Below are positions 28,790 through 37,541 of a stretch of DNA of 64,000 nt, one piece after another. The position numbers and the translations under genes were made by a program. The notes beneath the pieces were generated by a model. It was not told the DNA's origin. It did no database searches and saw only the letters and a program-made list of their open reading frames with translations. Within the stretch, counting starts at the first letter, position 1; each line of letters starts with the position of its first letter. Source of the stretch: CAVSSX01 sp963730735 (GTDB lineage: Bacteria; Actinomycetota; Acidimicrobiia; Acidimicrobiales; RAAP-2); assembly GCA_963730735.1 (NCBI GenBank), contig CAVSSX010000007.1, positions 930,001-994,000 of the forward strand, read 5' to 3'.

Positions 28790-28967
28790 ACGTCGATACC
28801 GACCTGCTCCCAGGTCGATCGCCCGGCACCTGGGACTGCTGTCTGAGAACGGGCGTTCCGGGGAAAGGTCCAAGGGAACCCGCCAGGGTGATCGACGGCC
28901 CGTTGCACCCGTCCAGCGAGCTCTAGTGATTCCGACAGCGGAGTCCCGTCCGAGAGAGGCAGTTCCG

Positions 28968-30170
28968 ATGTCCCGAGCTGATGGACCGATGACCGCCGAG
29001 CGCCGTACTGAGCGGCTCACCGCCACACGCAACAAGAAGATGGCTCGGTCGGCGCACGCCTACGTGAGGGGCAACACGCTGCAATTCTACGAGTGGCTCC
29101 AGTCTCAGAGCCACGTCTCGATTCCCGACGGCCCCCCAGTATGGATCTGTGGCGACTGCCACCTCGGGAACTTGGGTCCCGTAGCCGACGCCGATGGCCG
29201 TGTGCGCATCCATCTTCGAGACTTCGATCAGACGGTCATCGGGAACCCGGCCCACGACCTGATTCGACTGGCCCTGTCGCTGGCCTCGGCCGCTCGGGGA
29301 TCCAACTTGCCCGGGGCAACGACGGCTCACATGCTCGAGGCGCTGATGGACGGCTACGAAGCGGCGTTCGAGAGCGACTTTGATGCTGCCGCGGCCGAGA
29401 TCGAACAGCCTGAGGCGGTGCGCGTCGTCATGAGGCGAGCGGCCAAACGCACGTGGAAGAAGTTGGCCGAGGAGCGGATCGAGGGCGTCGACCCGTCTAT
29501 CCCACTTGGCAAGAAGTTCTGGCCTGTATCGGGCGAGGAGTGTGAACAGATACACGCGCTGTTCGGCAACGACGAGATGCGCCGCCTGGTCACCATGGTC
29601 GGGGCGCGTGGTGACGAAGCGAGGATTGAGGTTCTGGACGCCGCCTACTGGGTCAAGGGATGTAGTTCATTGGGGCTCCTGCGCTATGCGGTGCTCCTAC
29701 GGGTGTCGAATGGAGGCGACAGTGAGCTCTGTCTCTTCGACATCAAACAGGCAACAGATTCAGTCGCCCAAGCCGTAGCTGGCCCTCAGATGCCGATCGA
29801 TAACGCCCAACGCGTCGTGTCGGGTGCTCGAAGTTTGTCCCCGTTTCTCGGCGACCGTATGGGTGCGGGACGGCTCCTCGATCGTTCGGTCTTCGTCCGT
29901 GAGCTGATGCCGCAAGACCTCAAACTCGAAGTCGCCCGACTGACTCGCGACGAGACGATCAATGCGGCAACGTTTCTGGCCATGGTCGTGGGCTTTTCCC
30001 ACGCCCGGCAGATGGACTCGGCGACGCGGGCCTACTGGTGGGACGTCCTGCAGGAACGACGGTCCAAGCAGCTCGATGCACCTTCGTGGCTCTGGTCGAG
30101 CGTTGTCGACCTTCTTGTCAGCCACGAGGCCACCTACCTCGACCACTGTCGTCAGTTTGCGCTTGCCTGA
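28968..30170 (+). CDS. DUF2252 domain protein
   Basis: 400 residues from ATG 28968, with GAGAGAGG upstream. Family features: RNKKMARSAHAYVRGNTLQF, WICGDCHLGNLGPVAD, RIHLRDFDQTVIGNPAHDLI, a kinase-like pattern in which GDCHLGN and DFDQ occupy the catalytic-loop and metal positions of aminoglycoside phosphotransferases. The established annotation is DUF2252; a phosphotransferase activity is my inference from those motifs. A DosR-like site with two mismatches (GGGAC-TGCT-GTCTG, 28832-28845) lies 120 bases upstream and is not convincing. Confidence 0.88.
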   Translation: MSRADGPMTAERRTERLTATRNKKMARSAHAYVRGNTLQFYEWLQSQSHVSIPDGPPVWICGDCHLGNLGPVADADGRVRIHLRDFDQTVIGNPAHDLIRLALSLASAARGSNLPGATTAHMLEALMDGYEAAFESDFDAAAAEIEQPEAVRVVMRRAAKRTWKKLAEERIEGVDPSIPLGKKFWPVSGEECEQIHALFGNDEMRRLVTMVGARGDEARIEVLDAAYWVKGCSSLGLLRYAVLLRVSNGGDSELCLFDIKQATDSVAQAVAGPQMPIDNAQRVVSGARSLSPFLGDRMGAGRLLDRSVFVRELMPQDLKLEVARLTRDETINAATFLAMVVGFSHARQMDSATRAYWWDVLQERRSKQLDAPSWLWSSVVDLLVSHEATYLDHCRQFALA

Positions 30171-30372
30171 CGTCTAAAGCCCCGGCGCCCCGGTCTCCGC
30201 CCCGCTCGGGTGGCGCCGCCGCCGGCTCGGGTGGCCCCGGCGTTCGTGCGGGGCCTGTGCCGCTCGCCTCACAAGATGCCGGGGACGCTTCGGTGGAGGT
30301 GCCGCCAGCATCCCGAGCTACGGCCGCAAACGGCGCCCCGCCGGACCCGTTAGGCCCTGTTACCCCGGGACG

Positions 30373-30431
30373 CGACGAGGCCCGGCCACCGGGAGCCCGC
30401 AAGGGGCGTCCGGCGGCCGGGCCGTTCGTCG
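30373..30431. terminator. hairpin between convergent genes
   Basis: Arms GGCCCGGCC (30379-30387) and GGCCGGGCC (30415-30423) extend outward by CGACGA/TCGTCG across a two-base bulge. It lies between the ends of the DUF2252 gene and the solute-binding protein gene, so it can stop transcription from both sides. No U-tract is evident, as is usual in such GC-rich genomes. Confidence 0.6.
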
Positions 30432-30445
30432 TCAGTGAAGCGTCG

Positions 30446-31654
30446 TCAGGGAAGCGGCGGTGCGCAGTAGAACGGCGACGCCTTGGTGCCGCTGAAGTCA
30501 ACCCACTTCTGGTTCTGGACCTGGACGAAGGCGAAGCACTCCGTGGCCTGGGTGTGGAACAGCGGGAAGCTCACCGGGGCGAGGATGCCGTCTCCGGTGT
30601 AGTTCTTCAGCTCGTTCGTCGCCTTGGTGAGCGAGGCACGAGTCACCGCACCGCTCCCCACCTTCTCGAGACCACCCTGGAGCAGCGCGGCCGAAGCCCA
30701 GCCGACCAGGGCGTTGAAGTTGTACTCGTTGGACGGCGAGGTCTTCTTCATGGTCGCCAGGTAGTGCTGCATCCCTGGGGTCGAGGCGGTGAAGGGGGCA
30801 GTGAAGAAGTAGAACGTGTAGTTGTTCAACGCTGCCCCGAACTGCTCGGGAAGGTTCTGTTGGTAGTCCGAACCGTCGGCCACCCAAATGTTCCCGGCAC
30901 CGACCTGGGCCAGATCCGCCTGGAACTGGGCCTCGGTACCACCAGCAGCCGAGCCGACGACCTGGGCCCCGGACGCCTTGATGGCCTGGGCGACCGCCAG
31001 CAGCGACGCCGTGTTGGTCGGGTCGACGGTGTAGTTCGAGTAGACGACCTTCCCGCCGATCTTTGCCAGCGTGGCGGCCTCGGCCTTCACGTCACCCGAG
31101 TCGGCCGGGCTGGCGTCGGAGATGAGCGCCCACTTGGTCTTGCCCTTCTTGTCGATCAGGAACTTTTCCGACGCGACTGCCTTCCCGTTGGTGACGTTCC
31201 CCGAGTAGGAGAAGAAGTTGGTTTCCGTCGGCCCGTAGAACCCGGGCGTGATGCCGAAGCCGTAGACCGGGATGCCCACCGACTTCAGGTAGGGGGCCGA
31301 CCCGTCGAAGAGGGGGTCGGACTGGATGATGGCGACGGCACCGCTCTCGACCGCCAGGTGGGCGTTGGCCACCTCTTGGCTGGGGCTCGAGGCGTTGTTG
31401 TAGACCGTCAGCTCGATCTTGTGGCCGTCGACCCCGCCGTGCGAATTGACATAGGACGCCCACGCCTGGGCGCCGGGAACGACGGCCCCGAACTGCGCCC
31501 CGAACTCCCCGGTGCTCTCGTTGAGCACGGCGACCTTGACCGGTGCGGCGCTCGCGGAGGCCACGCCGGTCGAGGATGCCAGGATCCCCCCGAGCGCCAC
31601 CGGCAGAATGCCCACCGCCGCCAGCGAACACCGCACACGCGTGTTCTTCATCAT
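30446..31654 (-). CDS. LivK-type ABC transporter solute-binding protein
   Basis: 402 residues from ATG 31654 (ATG 31651 is next), with GGGGAAAG upstream. Signal peptide: KNTRVRCSLAAVGILPVALG to about residue 37 (ASASA). The mature part is a type I periplasmic-binding fold: VKVAVLNESTGEFGAQFG, SHGGVDGHKIELTVYNNAS, then IIQSDPLFDGSAPYLKSVGI. It resembles branched-chain amino-acid/aromatic binding proteins. No permease or ATPase gene is adjacent, so it must serve a transporter encoded elsewhere. No lipobox Cys follows the signal, so it is probably released or held by other means. An imperfect dyad at 31737-31754 lies in its promoter region. Confidence 0.87.
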   Translation of the reverse strand: MMKNTRVRCSLAAVGILPVALGGILASSTGVASASAAPVKVAVLNESTGEFGAQFGAVVPGAQAWASYVNSHGGVDGHKIELTVYNNASSPSQEVANAHLAVESGAVAIIQSDPLFDGSAPYLKSVGIPVYGFGITPGFYGPTETNFFSYSGNVTNGKAVASEKFLIDKKGKTKWALISDASPADSGDVKAEAATLAKIGGKVVYSNYTVDPTNTASLLAVAQAIKASGAQVVGSAAGGTEAQFQADLAQVGAGNIWVADGSDYQQNLPEQFGAALNNYTFYFFTAPFTASTPGMQHYLATMKKTSPSNEYNFNALVGWASAALLQGGLEKVGSGAVTRASLTKATNELKNYTGDGILAPVSFPLFHTQATECFAFVQVQNQKWVDFSGTKASPFYCAPPLP

Positions 31655-31736
31655 GTTCTTTCCCCCCAAGGCCCCTCACCGGGACCACTTTTGCCTTTAG
31701 CTATGCCTCAGCAGACCGGCGGCCTGCCGAGGTCAC

Positions 31737-31754
31737 TGTAACATAGCTGTCACA
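31737..31754. promoter_or_regulatory. imperfect dyad, possible operator
   Basis: TGTAACA-TAGC-TGTCACA: seven-base arms with one mismatch, 83-100 bases upstream of the binding-protein start. It recalls CRP/FNR-type TGTGA...TCACA half-sites, but the spacing is eight rather than six bases. It lies in a relatively AT-rich patch, as promoters here do. Confidence 0.35.
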
Positions 31755-31916
31755 TTCGTCGCACGCCGTCCTCAGGAATATCGGGTCGTCCAGCATCCGC
31801 CACGAGACGGTAGGACCGAGCCGCGGCGTCGGGCTCCAGCGAGCAAATGCGGAGAAACGGCGCCACGGCGTCGCCGGAAATGAACTACGAACACCGGCGC
31901 CCAGCGGGCATCCAGT

Positions 31917-32963
31917 TCAGTTGTCTCGGGGCACCGGTCGGAGGGCGAGCGTCGCCGCGATGGCCCGTGCGTAGGCCCGATAGCCCCGGTCGTTGGGGTG
32001 CAGATTCGGGCCTTCCGGCGGCTTACCGCAGATCCACGTGAGCAGACAGGCCCGGACGACGTTCTCGGGGAACGTACCCCGACCGGCCAGGTAGGTGCGA
32101 CGGGTGTCGTACAGCCTGAAGGCCGTGCCCACTTCGGCGAGTGAGACCCCCGCCTGACGGTAGGCCTGGCGGAGGGTTTGGTCGAGCTTGGCGATGGCCA
32201 CGCCGCTCTCGGCGGCAAAGACGGCCCCTCCGGGGCTGCGAGCCAGCGCCGCCAACCACGGGTCGTCGTGACCCAGGCCGAGGATCAGCATGCGCGACGG
32301 GCCGGCGGCTTTCAGGGTCTGGATGATCTGGACCACCTGCGCACCCACCTGGGTGAGCGTCTGGGAGACGCACGGCATGTCGAACGTCCGCTCGTCGAGC
32401 GAGTTCCCACCGAGGATGCACGGCCGAAGGTCGTCGAAGCCCACATCGACCGTCACCAGCACGGTGTTGCGATGTCCATGCAGGAAAGCGACCGCCTGGG
32501 CCAACTGCGACCCGAGCGGGTAGGGGCAGGCCCCGCCGCCGGCGACGATGTTCTGGGTGGTGTCACCGGGACAACCGATCTCGCGCAACTGGAGACCTGG
32601 CCACGCTGCCTGCTCGGCGGTCGTCAGCACGCTGGCGTAGCCGTGGTCGGTTCGTTGCCCCCCGGGAGACTGGGGCGTGGGCTGCCAGCCGACCGAGAAC
32701 GATGCACCGACCGCCAGGTACCACGGCCCACGGCCGGCGGGGTGGCCCGGGGCGACCGCCGCCGTGGGCGCCAACGGGCGACCGGGCTTCAGTGCTTTGA
32801 GCGCCTGGGTGAACGTGGGCTCGGTGGGGACGTACCCGGTGTCCGGCACCGCCGCCGCCGCCGGCACCACGACGAGCAGGGACACGAGCAGGCCGCTGAG
32901 GCATGCCCCAGCGAGACGGGTCGTCGCCAGGCGGTTTCGCCGGAAGGACTTCATCGTCGCCAT
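31917..32963 (-). CDS. secreted SGNH/GDSL-family hydrolase
   Basis: 348 residues from ATG 32963 (ATG 32954 is also possible). Signal peptide to about residue 38 (LVVVPAAAA). Block I is YLAVGASFSVG with nucleophile Ser88 in place of GDS; the C-terminal block V is NLHPNDRGYRAYA with the catalytic Asp/His pair arrangement. The Asn block is not the usual GxND; it reads LVTVDVGFDDLRP, so the oxyanion residue is uncertain. Cys pairs (GCPG/ACPY, RPCILG/MPCVS, ACLLTWICG) suggest disulfides as expected outside the cell. Likely an esterase or lipase-like enzyme acting on the envelope or on external esters. Confidence 0.85.
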   Translation of the reverse strand: MATMKSFRRNRLATTRLAGACLSGLLVSLLVVVPAAAAVPDTGYVPTEPTFTQALKALKPGRPLAPTAAVAPGHPAGRGPWYLAVGASFSVGWQPTPQSPGGQRTDHGYASVLTTAEQAAWPGLQLREIGCPGDTTQNIVAGGGACPYPLGSQLAQAVAFLHGHRNTVLVTVDVGFDDLRPCILGGNSLDERTFDMPCVSQTLTQVGAQVVQIIQTLKAAGPSRMLILGLGHDDPWLAALARSPGGAVFAAESGVAIAKLDQTLRQAYRQAGVSLAEVGTAFRLYDTRRTYLAGRGTFPENVVRACLLTWICGKPPEGPNLHPNDRGYRAYARAIAATLALRPVPRDN

Positions 32964-33104
32964 TCTGGCGGTTGGTCCGGAGGGGTGAGAACGTCGGCCC
33001 CAACGGAGGGCCCGTCTGAGATCGGCGGTGTCCGCGGCCGCCGCACACATCGGGGGATTCCACGTCGTTTCGGGGGCCGAAACGACGAGCCGACGGAGGG
33101 TAGG

Positions 33105-33617
33105 GTGTCGAAGCGAATCCGCGAGGGGGCAGAGTTGGCTACAGACAGCAGCATCCCAGAAGACGCCGATGCGTTCATGCGAGGCAGTCGCCGGTTGTTC
33201 ATGGTCACGTTGCGCAAGGACGGGTCGCCGACGTGCCACCCCATGGCGGCGTTCTACGGCGGTGCCCTGTACCTGAACATGTACCGAGCCAGCGCCAAGG
33301 CCAAGAACCTCGGTCGTGACGACCGCATCTGCGCCGTGCTCACCACCCCGTTCGACGCCGAGCGGTTTCAGGGCGCGGTCTACAACGGCCATGCCCGGGA
33401 GCTCTCGGTGGAAGAGGTGTTCGCCGACGAAGTGCCCGAAGGTCTGGCCTGGGCCCGCAACCCCCGGTCGGCCGGCTCCCAGGAGCAACCCGACATTCCG
33501 CCCGAGGAGACGCGGAAGATCGGTGATACGGCGGGTCGCATCAAGCGGGGCAAGCGGATGGTCTTCGAGGTCAGCCCGGACGAAGTTGGCATGATCCACG
33601 ACATGAGGGGGGTTTGA
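33105..33617 (+). CDS. PPOX-like (flavin/F420-binding) protein A
   Basis: 170 residues from GTG 33105 with CGGAGGG nine bases upstream. Split-barrel pattern: EDADAFMRGSRRLFMVTLRK, GSPTCHPMAAFYGGALYLNM, RASAKAKNLGRDDRICAVL. The C-terminal third is charged (DIPPEETRKIGDTAGRIKRG). Such proteins bind FMN or F420 and reduce or sense small molecules. It is head of a co-directional run: PPOX A, PPOX B (3 bases apart), CoA transferase fusion (18 bases) and MerB-like protein. The tight spacing of the first three suggests an operon. Confidence 0.82.
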   Translation: MSKRIREGAELATDSSIPEDADAFMRGSRRLFMVTLRKDGSPTCHPMAAFYGGALYLNMYRASAKAKNLGRDDRICAVLTTPFDAERFQGAVYNGHARELSVEEVFADEVPEGLAWARNPRSAGSQEQPDIPPEETRKIGDTAGRIKRGKRMVFEVSPDEVGMIHDMRGV

Positions 33618-33620
33618 ACA

Positions 33621-34055
33621 GTGCCTCGGGAGCACGCCACCATTACCTTGACGTCGGACGAGGTCGTTGAGTTCATCGCCGGCGAGACGATCTGCTTTCT
33701 CGGTACCCTCGATCCTGACGGCGGACCGTGGGGCGACGTGGTGTCCTGCCAGTACCGTGACGGCCGGCTCTGGTTCCGTCTCGCCGAGGGGTCCCGATCG
33801 CTGCGCAACATCCACGGCGACCCCCGAGTGTGCTGCACGCTCGAAGCCGAAGGTCCCAACTACTACGACAACGTCTCGGCGATGGTGCACGGCGAGGCGC
33901 GACCGCTCGGCGACGGCGCCCCCTTCGCCGAGCTCGACGCGCTGCCCGATCCGGTGGAGGGCACGCCGATCGACGGGCCGGTCTTCAGCGTGGACCTCGA
34001 GCACGTCGTGAGCTTCGACTTCCACAAGATCCAGCGGCGCTTCGCCCAGTCGTAA
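33621..34055 (+). CDS. PPOX-like (flavin/F420-binding) protein B
   Basis: 144 residues from GTG 33621, three bases after the stop of PPOX A. Barrel motifs: LTSDEVVEFIAGETICFLGT, GGPWGDVVSCQYRDGRLWFR, SRSLRNIHGDPRVCCTLEAE. It is not a recent copy of PPOX A; the two share only the fold pattern and may form a heterodimer, as split-barrel flavoproteins bind their cofactor between two chains. That pairing is inference. Followed by the tandem CoA transferase. Confidence 0.8.
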   Translation: MPREHATITLTSDEVVEFIAGETICFLGTLDPDGGPWGDVVSCQYRDGRLWFRLAEGSRSLRNIHGDPRVCCTLEAEGPNYYDNVSAMVHGEARPLGDGAPFAELDALPDPVEGTPIDGPVFSVDLEHVVSFDFHKIQRRFAQS

Positions 34056-34073
34056 CTCGCTGAGCCCTCCTCC

Positions 34074-36608
34074 GTGTCGTTCCTCTCGGACGTCCGCGTA
34101 CTCGAGCTCACCGACGGGCCAGGCGAGTACTGCGGCCGGCTGCTCGCCGGCGCCGGCGCCGACGTCATCAAGGTCGAGCCACCCGAGGGCAGCCCCTCGC
34201 GCCGCATCGGCCCGTTCGTCGACGACGTGGAGGACCCCGAGCGCAGCCTGCACTTCTGGCATTACTGCTTCGGCAAGCGCAGCATCACCTTGGACATCAC
34301 GGCGGCGTCGGGACAGGAGAACTTCAAGCGCCTGGTGGGCACGGCCGACGTGGTGCTCGAGTCGTACCCGCCGGGGACGCTCGAGGGGCTGGGTCTGGGC
34401 TACGAGGTGCTCCGGGACGGCAACCCGGGTCTGGTCATGGCGTCGATCACGCCCTTCGGGCAGTCGGGCCCGTACCGGGACTGGAAGGGGTCGGACCTCG
34501 TGCACCTCGCCATGGGCGGTGTGGTGATGACGACCGGCTACGACCCGACACCCGAGGGCGAGTACGACGTGCCACCGATCGCTCCTCAGATGTGGCACTC
34601 CAACCACATCGTGGGCTGCCACATGGTCGACGCCATCCTCGCCGCGCTGCTCCACCGCGAACGGACAGGACAGGGGCAGTTCCTCGACGGCTCCATCCAC
34701 CGCGCCGTCAGCCTGCACACCGGATCCGACCTGCCGATGTGGATCTACGGTCGCCAGACGGTCAAGCGGCAGACCGGGCGCTACGGGACGCAGCAGCTGG
34801 GTCCCGAGTCGTTGGCCCCGACCAAGGACGGGCGCAACGTGCTGGCCTTCGTGTCGGCGGAGTTCCGGATCGGGCGCGAGCATCGACAGTGGGTCGAGAT
34901 GCTCGACCGTCACGGTGCCGCCGACGACCTCACCGACCCGAAGTACGGCGATCTCGAGTACGTCCTGCAGCCCCCGGTCATTCGCCACGTCCACGACGTG
35001 GCCAAGCGGTGGGTCGCCGGCTACAAGTACGACCGCGACATCTGGAAGGAAGCGCAGGCCCGGCGACTCCACTGGGCACCGGTCCGCAAGCCCGAGGAGA
35101 ACCTCGACGATCCGCACTGGGCCCAGCGGGCGACGTTCGCCGAGGTCCACCACGAGGAGCTCGGACGAAGCGTGCGCTATCCCGCCGCGCCCTGGCTGGC
35201 CGAGTCGTGTCCCGCCAGCACCGGCCGGCGGGCACCCCACCTGGGCGAGCACACGGACGAGGTGCTGGGCGAATCGACGGCGGCCCGTCCTCGGCGTGGC
35301 CCCCGGACGACACCCGCCTCGACGAGGCGCCTCAGCCCGGCGGCCACCGACGCTCCCTTCGCGCTGGACGGGGTGCGCATCCTCGACCTTTCCTGGGTCG
35401 TGGCCGGTGCCGCCGGCACCCGGCTCCTGGCCGGAATGGGCGCCGAGGTGTTGCGCCTGGAGTGGAAGGGACGCCACGACGCCATGCGCACCAGCGGGGG
35501 CATCCCCATGGGCGAGGAGCGCGAGCGCCTCCGGCGCGGTGAGCCCGTGGTCGCCACCCGTTCGGCGAGCGTCAATCAGAGCAGCGCCTTCGCCGACATC
35601 AATCCGGGCAAGCGAAGCTTCGGGCTCAACATGAAGACGGCGCGCGGCGTGGAGATCTTCCACGAGCTCGTGAAGATCAGCGATGTGGTGGTGGAGAACT
35701 TCACCGCCCACCGGCTGAGCAGCTTCGGTGCGACCTACGAGTCGATGCGCCAGGTGAACCCGTCGATCATCTACGTCCAGCAGCCCGGGTTCGGTAAGCG
35801 CGGCCTCTACTCGGACTACATCTCGTCGGCACCGGTGGCCGAGGCCTTCTCGGGCCTGACCGAGATGGCCGGTATGCCCTCGCCCTACCCGCCGTCGGGC
35901 TGGGGGTACTTCTTCCTCGACTGGACGGCCTCGTACTACTGCGCCATGGCGGTCATGTCGGCGCTCTACCACCGGGAGCGGACCGGAAAAGGGCAGTACA
36001 TCGACGGCTCGCTCGGCGAGCCGGGGCTCTTGATGACCGGCACCGCCATGCTCGACTACCAGGTCAACGGCAGGACGTCGCAGCGCACGGGGAACTCGTC
36101 GCCCTACAAGCCGGCGCTGGTCCACGGGGTGTACCGGTGCCGGGGCACCGACCGCTGGATCGCCATCGCCGCCTACTCCACCGAGGAGTGGCAGGCACTG
36201 GCGGCGACGCTGGGCAACCCGGCGTGGATGGCCTCGCCCGACATGGAACCCCACCGGCTCGAGGAGCAGATGAACTCCGAGACGGAGCACTGGGATGCGT
36301 TCGAGCTCATGGAGCGGCTCCAGGGCGTCGGCGTGGCCGCCGGCGTGTGCCAGACGGCTGAGGACCGCATCGAGCGGGACCCCCAGCTGGCGCACGACGA
36401 GTGGCTGACCCCGGTGGAGAATACCGAAGTCGGGACGTGGCCGGCGCGGCAGTTCTCGGTGAACATGGCCGAGACCCCGTATCGCCCGGGAGGACGAATC
36501 GACCGCGGCTTCCCGTGCTACGCCGAAGACAACGACTACGTCTTCGGGACCCTGCTCGGACTCTCCGAGGCCGAGCAGCAGGAACTCGCCGCCGACGACG
36601 TGATCTGA
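34074..36608 (+). CDS. tandem (two-domain) class III CoA transferase, CaiB/BaiF family
   Basis: 844 residues from GTG 34074, twice the normal length: domain 1 about 1-400 (VLELTDGPGEYCGRLLAGAG, GSGPYRDWKGSDLV-type loop) and domain 2 about 425-844 (ILDLSWVVAGAAGTRLLAGM, YIDGSLGEPGLL). Each half has the GADVIKVEPP/GAEVLRLEWK and HRERTGxGQ motifs. At the place of the catalytic Asp (VSMQDAV in formyl-CoA transferase) domain 1 has Arg210 (LDGSIHRAV) and domain 2 has Glu649. These enzymes swap CoA between acids; fused forms occur in actinobacterial degradation of aromatic and steroid-like compounds. The substrate is unknown. A hairpin at 36620 follows. Confidence 0.87.
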   Translation: MSFLSDVRVLELTDGPGEYCGRLLAGAGADVIKVEPPEGSPSRRIGPFVDDVEDPERSLHFWHYCFGKRSITLDITAASGQENFKRLVGTADVVLESYPPGTLEGLGLGYEVLRDGNPGLVMASITPFGQSGPYRDWKGSDLVHLAMGGVVMTTGYDPTPEGEYDVPPIAPQMWHSNHIVGCHMVDAILAALLHRERTGQGQFLDGSIHRAVSLHTGSDLPMWIYGRQTVKRQTGRYGTQQLGPESLAPTKDGRNVLAFVSAEFRIGREHRQWVEMLDRHGAADDLTDPKYGDLEYVLQPPVIRHVHDVAKRWVAGYKYDRDIWKEAQARRLHWAPVRKPEENLDDPHWAQRATFAEVHHEELGRSVRYPAAPWLAESCPASTGRRAPHLGEHTDEVLGESTAARPRRGPRTTPASTRRLSPAATDAPFALDGVRILDLSWVVAGAAGTRLLAGMGAEVLRLEWKGRHDAMRTSGGIPMGEERERLRRGEPVVATRSASVNQSSAFADINPGKRSFGLNMKTARGVEIFHELVKISDVVVENFTAHRLSSFGATYESMRQVNPSIIYVQQPGFGKRGLYSDYISSAPVAEAFSGLTEMAGMPSPYPPSGWGYFFLDWTASYYCAMAVMSALYHRERTGKGQYIDGSLGEPGLLMTGTAMLDYQVNGRTSQRTGNSSPYKPALVHGVYRCRGTDRWIAIAAYSTEEWQALAATLGNPAWMASPDMEPHRLEEQMNSETEHWDAFELMERLQGVGVAAGVCQTAEDRIERDPQLAHDEWLTPVENTEVGTWPARQFSVNMAETPYRPGGRIDRGFPCYAEDNDYVFGTLLGLSEAEQQELAADDVI

Positions 36609-36619
36609 TCCCGGCCGTC

Positions 36620-36636
36620 GGGCGGCAACGCCGCCC
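36620..36636 (+). terminator. hairpin after the CoA transferase gene
   Basis: Perfect seven-base arms GGGCGGC and GCCGCCC around an AAC loop, 12 bases after the CoA transferase stop. It could end or weaken transcription before the MerB-like gene, which starts 127 bases further on. Confidence 0.5.
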
Positions 36637-36762
36637 ACGTCGGGAGTCGGTGACCGGCCAGTGTGGGCTCGAGGCCACCAATTCCGGTTTCGTCACCGAC
36701 CCGCCGCCGGCCGCGGCGCCTAGAGTGACGGCGGTCGTCGAGTGGTTTGGGGGTCGAGGCTG

Positions 36763-37485
36763 ATGCCGCACTACGTGCCGCCGTTCGAGTGGAGCGAGCG
36801 GGCGCTGGCGCTCCGGCAGTTCAACTACGAGTACTGGTGCCGCCACGGTCACGGACCCAACCTCGGCGACGTGCACCACGAGCTCGGCTTGACTCGACTG
36901 GAGATCATCCAGACGTACAAGGAGCTGGCGCTCGGCATCGCCTGCACGATCGACCCGGATAGCCAGAACTGCCCGGTGCTGCGGTTCCAGCCGTTCGCTT
37001 CGTTCCCCACCCAGGTCAAGGCGTACGTCGACGATCGGTTCCACAGCTACGCCGGCTGCGCCATGGAGGCGGTGGCCTTCTCCAACATGCCGCCGTTCCG
37101 GGAGCACCCCGTTCGCTTCGAGAGCTACTGCATGTGCTGTCTCGAACCGGTCGGCTTCTCCGCCCTGAACGGCGAGGTCACCGAACAACCGACGTCGATC
37201 TTCGTCCACGTCAGCACGTCGCCCTACGACTGGTTCAACAAGGACCTCATGATCCAGTGCGACTCGATGAACTTCGTCATCGACGCGGAGCACGCCGAGC
37301 GGTTCGAGCGCCAGGCGTCCCGTCGGGGGGTGCTGTTCACGCTGGAACAGGCCAAGCACTTCGTCTCGGCCGCCGTCGGGGAGCGGATGTGGAACTACCA
37401 CAAGCCGCCCGAACGGATGGCCCCCGAGTCGGTGATCCAAGCCATCGGCTCACTGGGCGTCGACGTCGCCCCGTGGGGCGGCTGA
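36763..37485 (+). CDS. MerB-like protein (alkylmercury lyase family)
   Basis: 240 residues from ATG 36763. An N-terminal winged-helix-like part (NYEYWCRHGHGPNLGDVHHE) precedes a MerB-like domain. The MerB key residues Cys96, Asp99 and Cys159 align with Cys99 (SYAGCAMEAVAF), Glu102 and Cys166 (LMIQCDSMNFV), and the extra MerB Cys117 with the SYCMCC cluster (123-126). MerB cleaves carbon-mercury bonds; the Asp-to-Glu change and the absence of any merA, merR or merT nearby make a mercury role uncertain. It may act on another metal-carbon or thiol substrate, or serve the CoA-transferase pathway before it. No signal peptide. Confidence 0.72.
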   Translation: MPHYVPPFEWSERALALRQFNYEYWCRHGHGPNLGDVHHELGLTRLEIIQTYKELALGIACTIDPDSQNCPVLRFQPFASFPTQVKAYVDDRFHSYAGCAMEAVAFSNMPPFREHPVRFESYCMCCLEPVGFSALNGEVTEQPTSIFVHVSTSPYDWFNKDLMIQCDSMNFVIDAEHAERFERQASRRGVLFTLEQAKHFVSAAVGERMWNYHKPPERMAPESVIQAIGSLGVDVAPWGG

Positions 37486-37494
37486 GACCACCCC

Positions 37495-37515
37495 GCCGGC
37501 CGCTCCTCGGCCGGC
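37495..37515. terminator. hairpin between convergent genes
   Basis: Perfect eight-base arms GCCGGCCG and CGGCCGGC around a CTCCT loop, ten bases after the MerB-like stop and 26 before the end of the convergent NTF2-like gene. Probably a two-way terminator. Confidence 0.65.
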
Positions 37516-37541
37516 TCCACCAACGTGGGTGGGCAACACAT

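Noticed and set aside
28832..28845. GGGAC-TGCT-GTCTG before the DUF2252 gene as a DosR box
   Set aside because: Two mismatches in one arm and 120 bases from the start; could be chance in GC-rich DNA.
30038..31741. 567-codon plus-strand frame
   Set aside because: Antisense of the solute-binding protein gene with noise composition.
31917..36638. 1573-codon open frame on the minus strand
   Set aside because: Only its last about 350 codons (the SGNH hydrolase) are protein-like. The rest is the antisense of the PPOX and CoA transferase genes, open only because of high GC.
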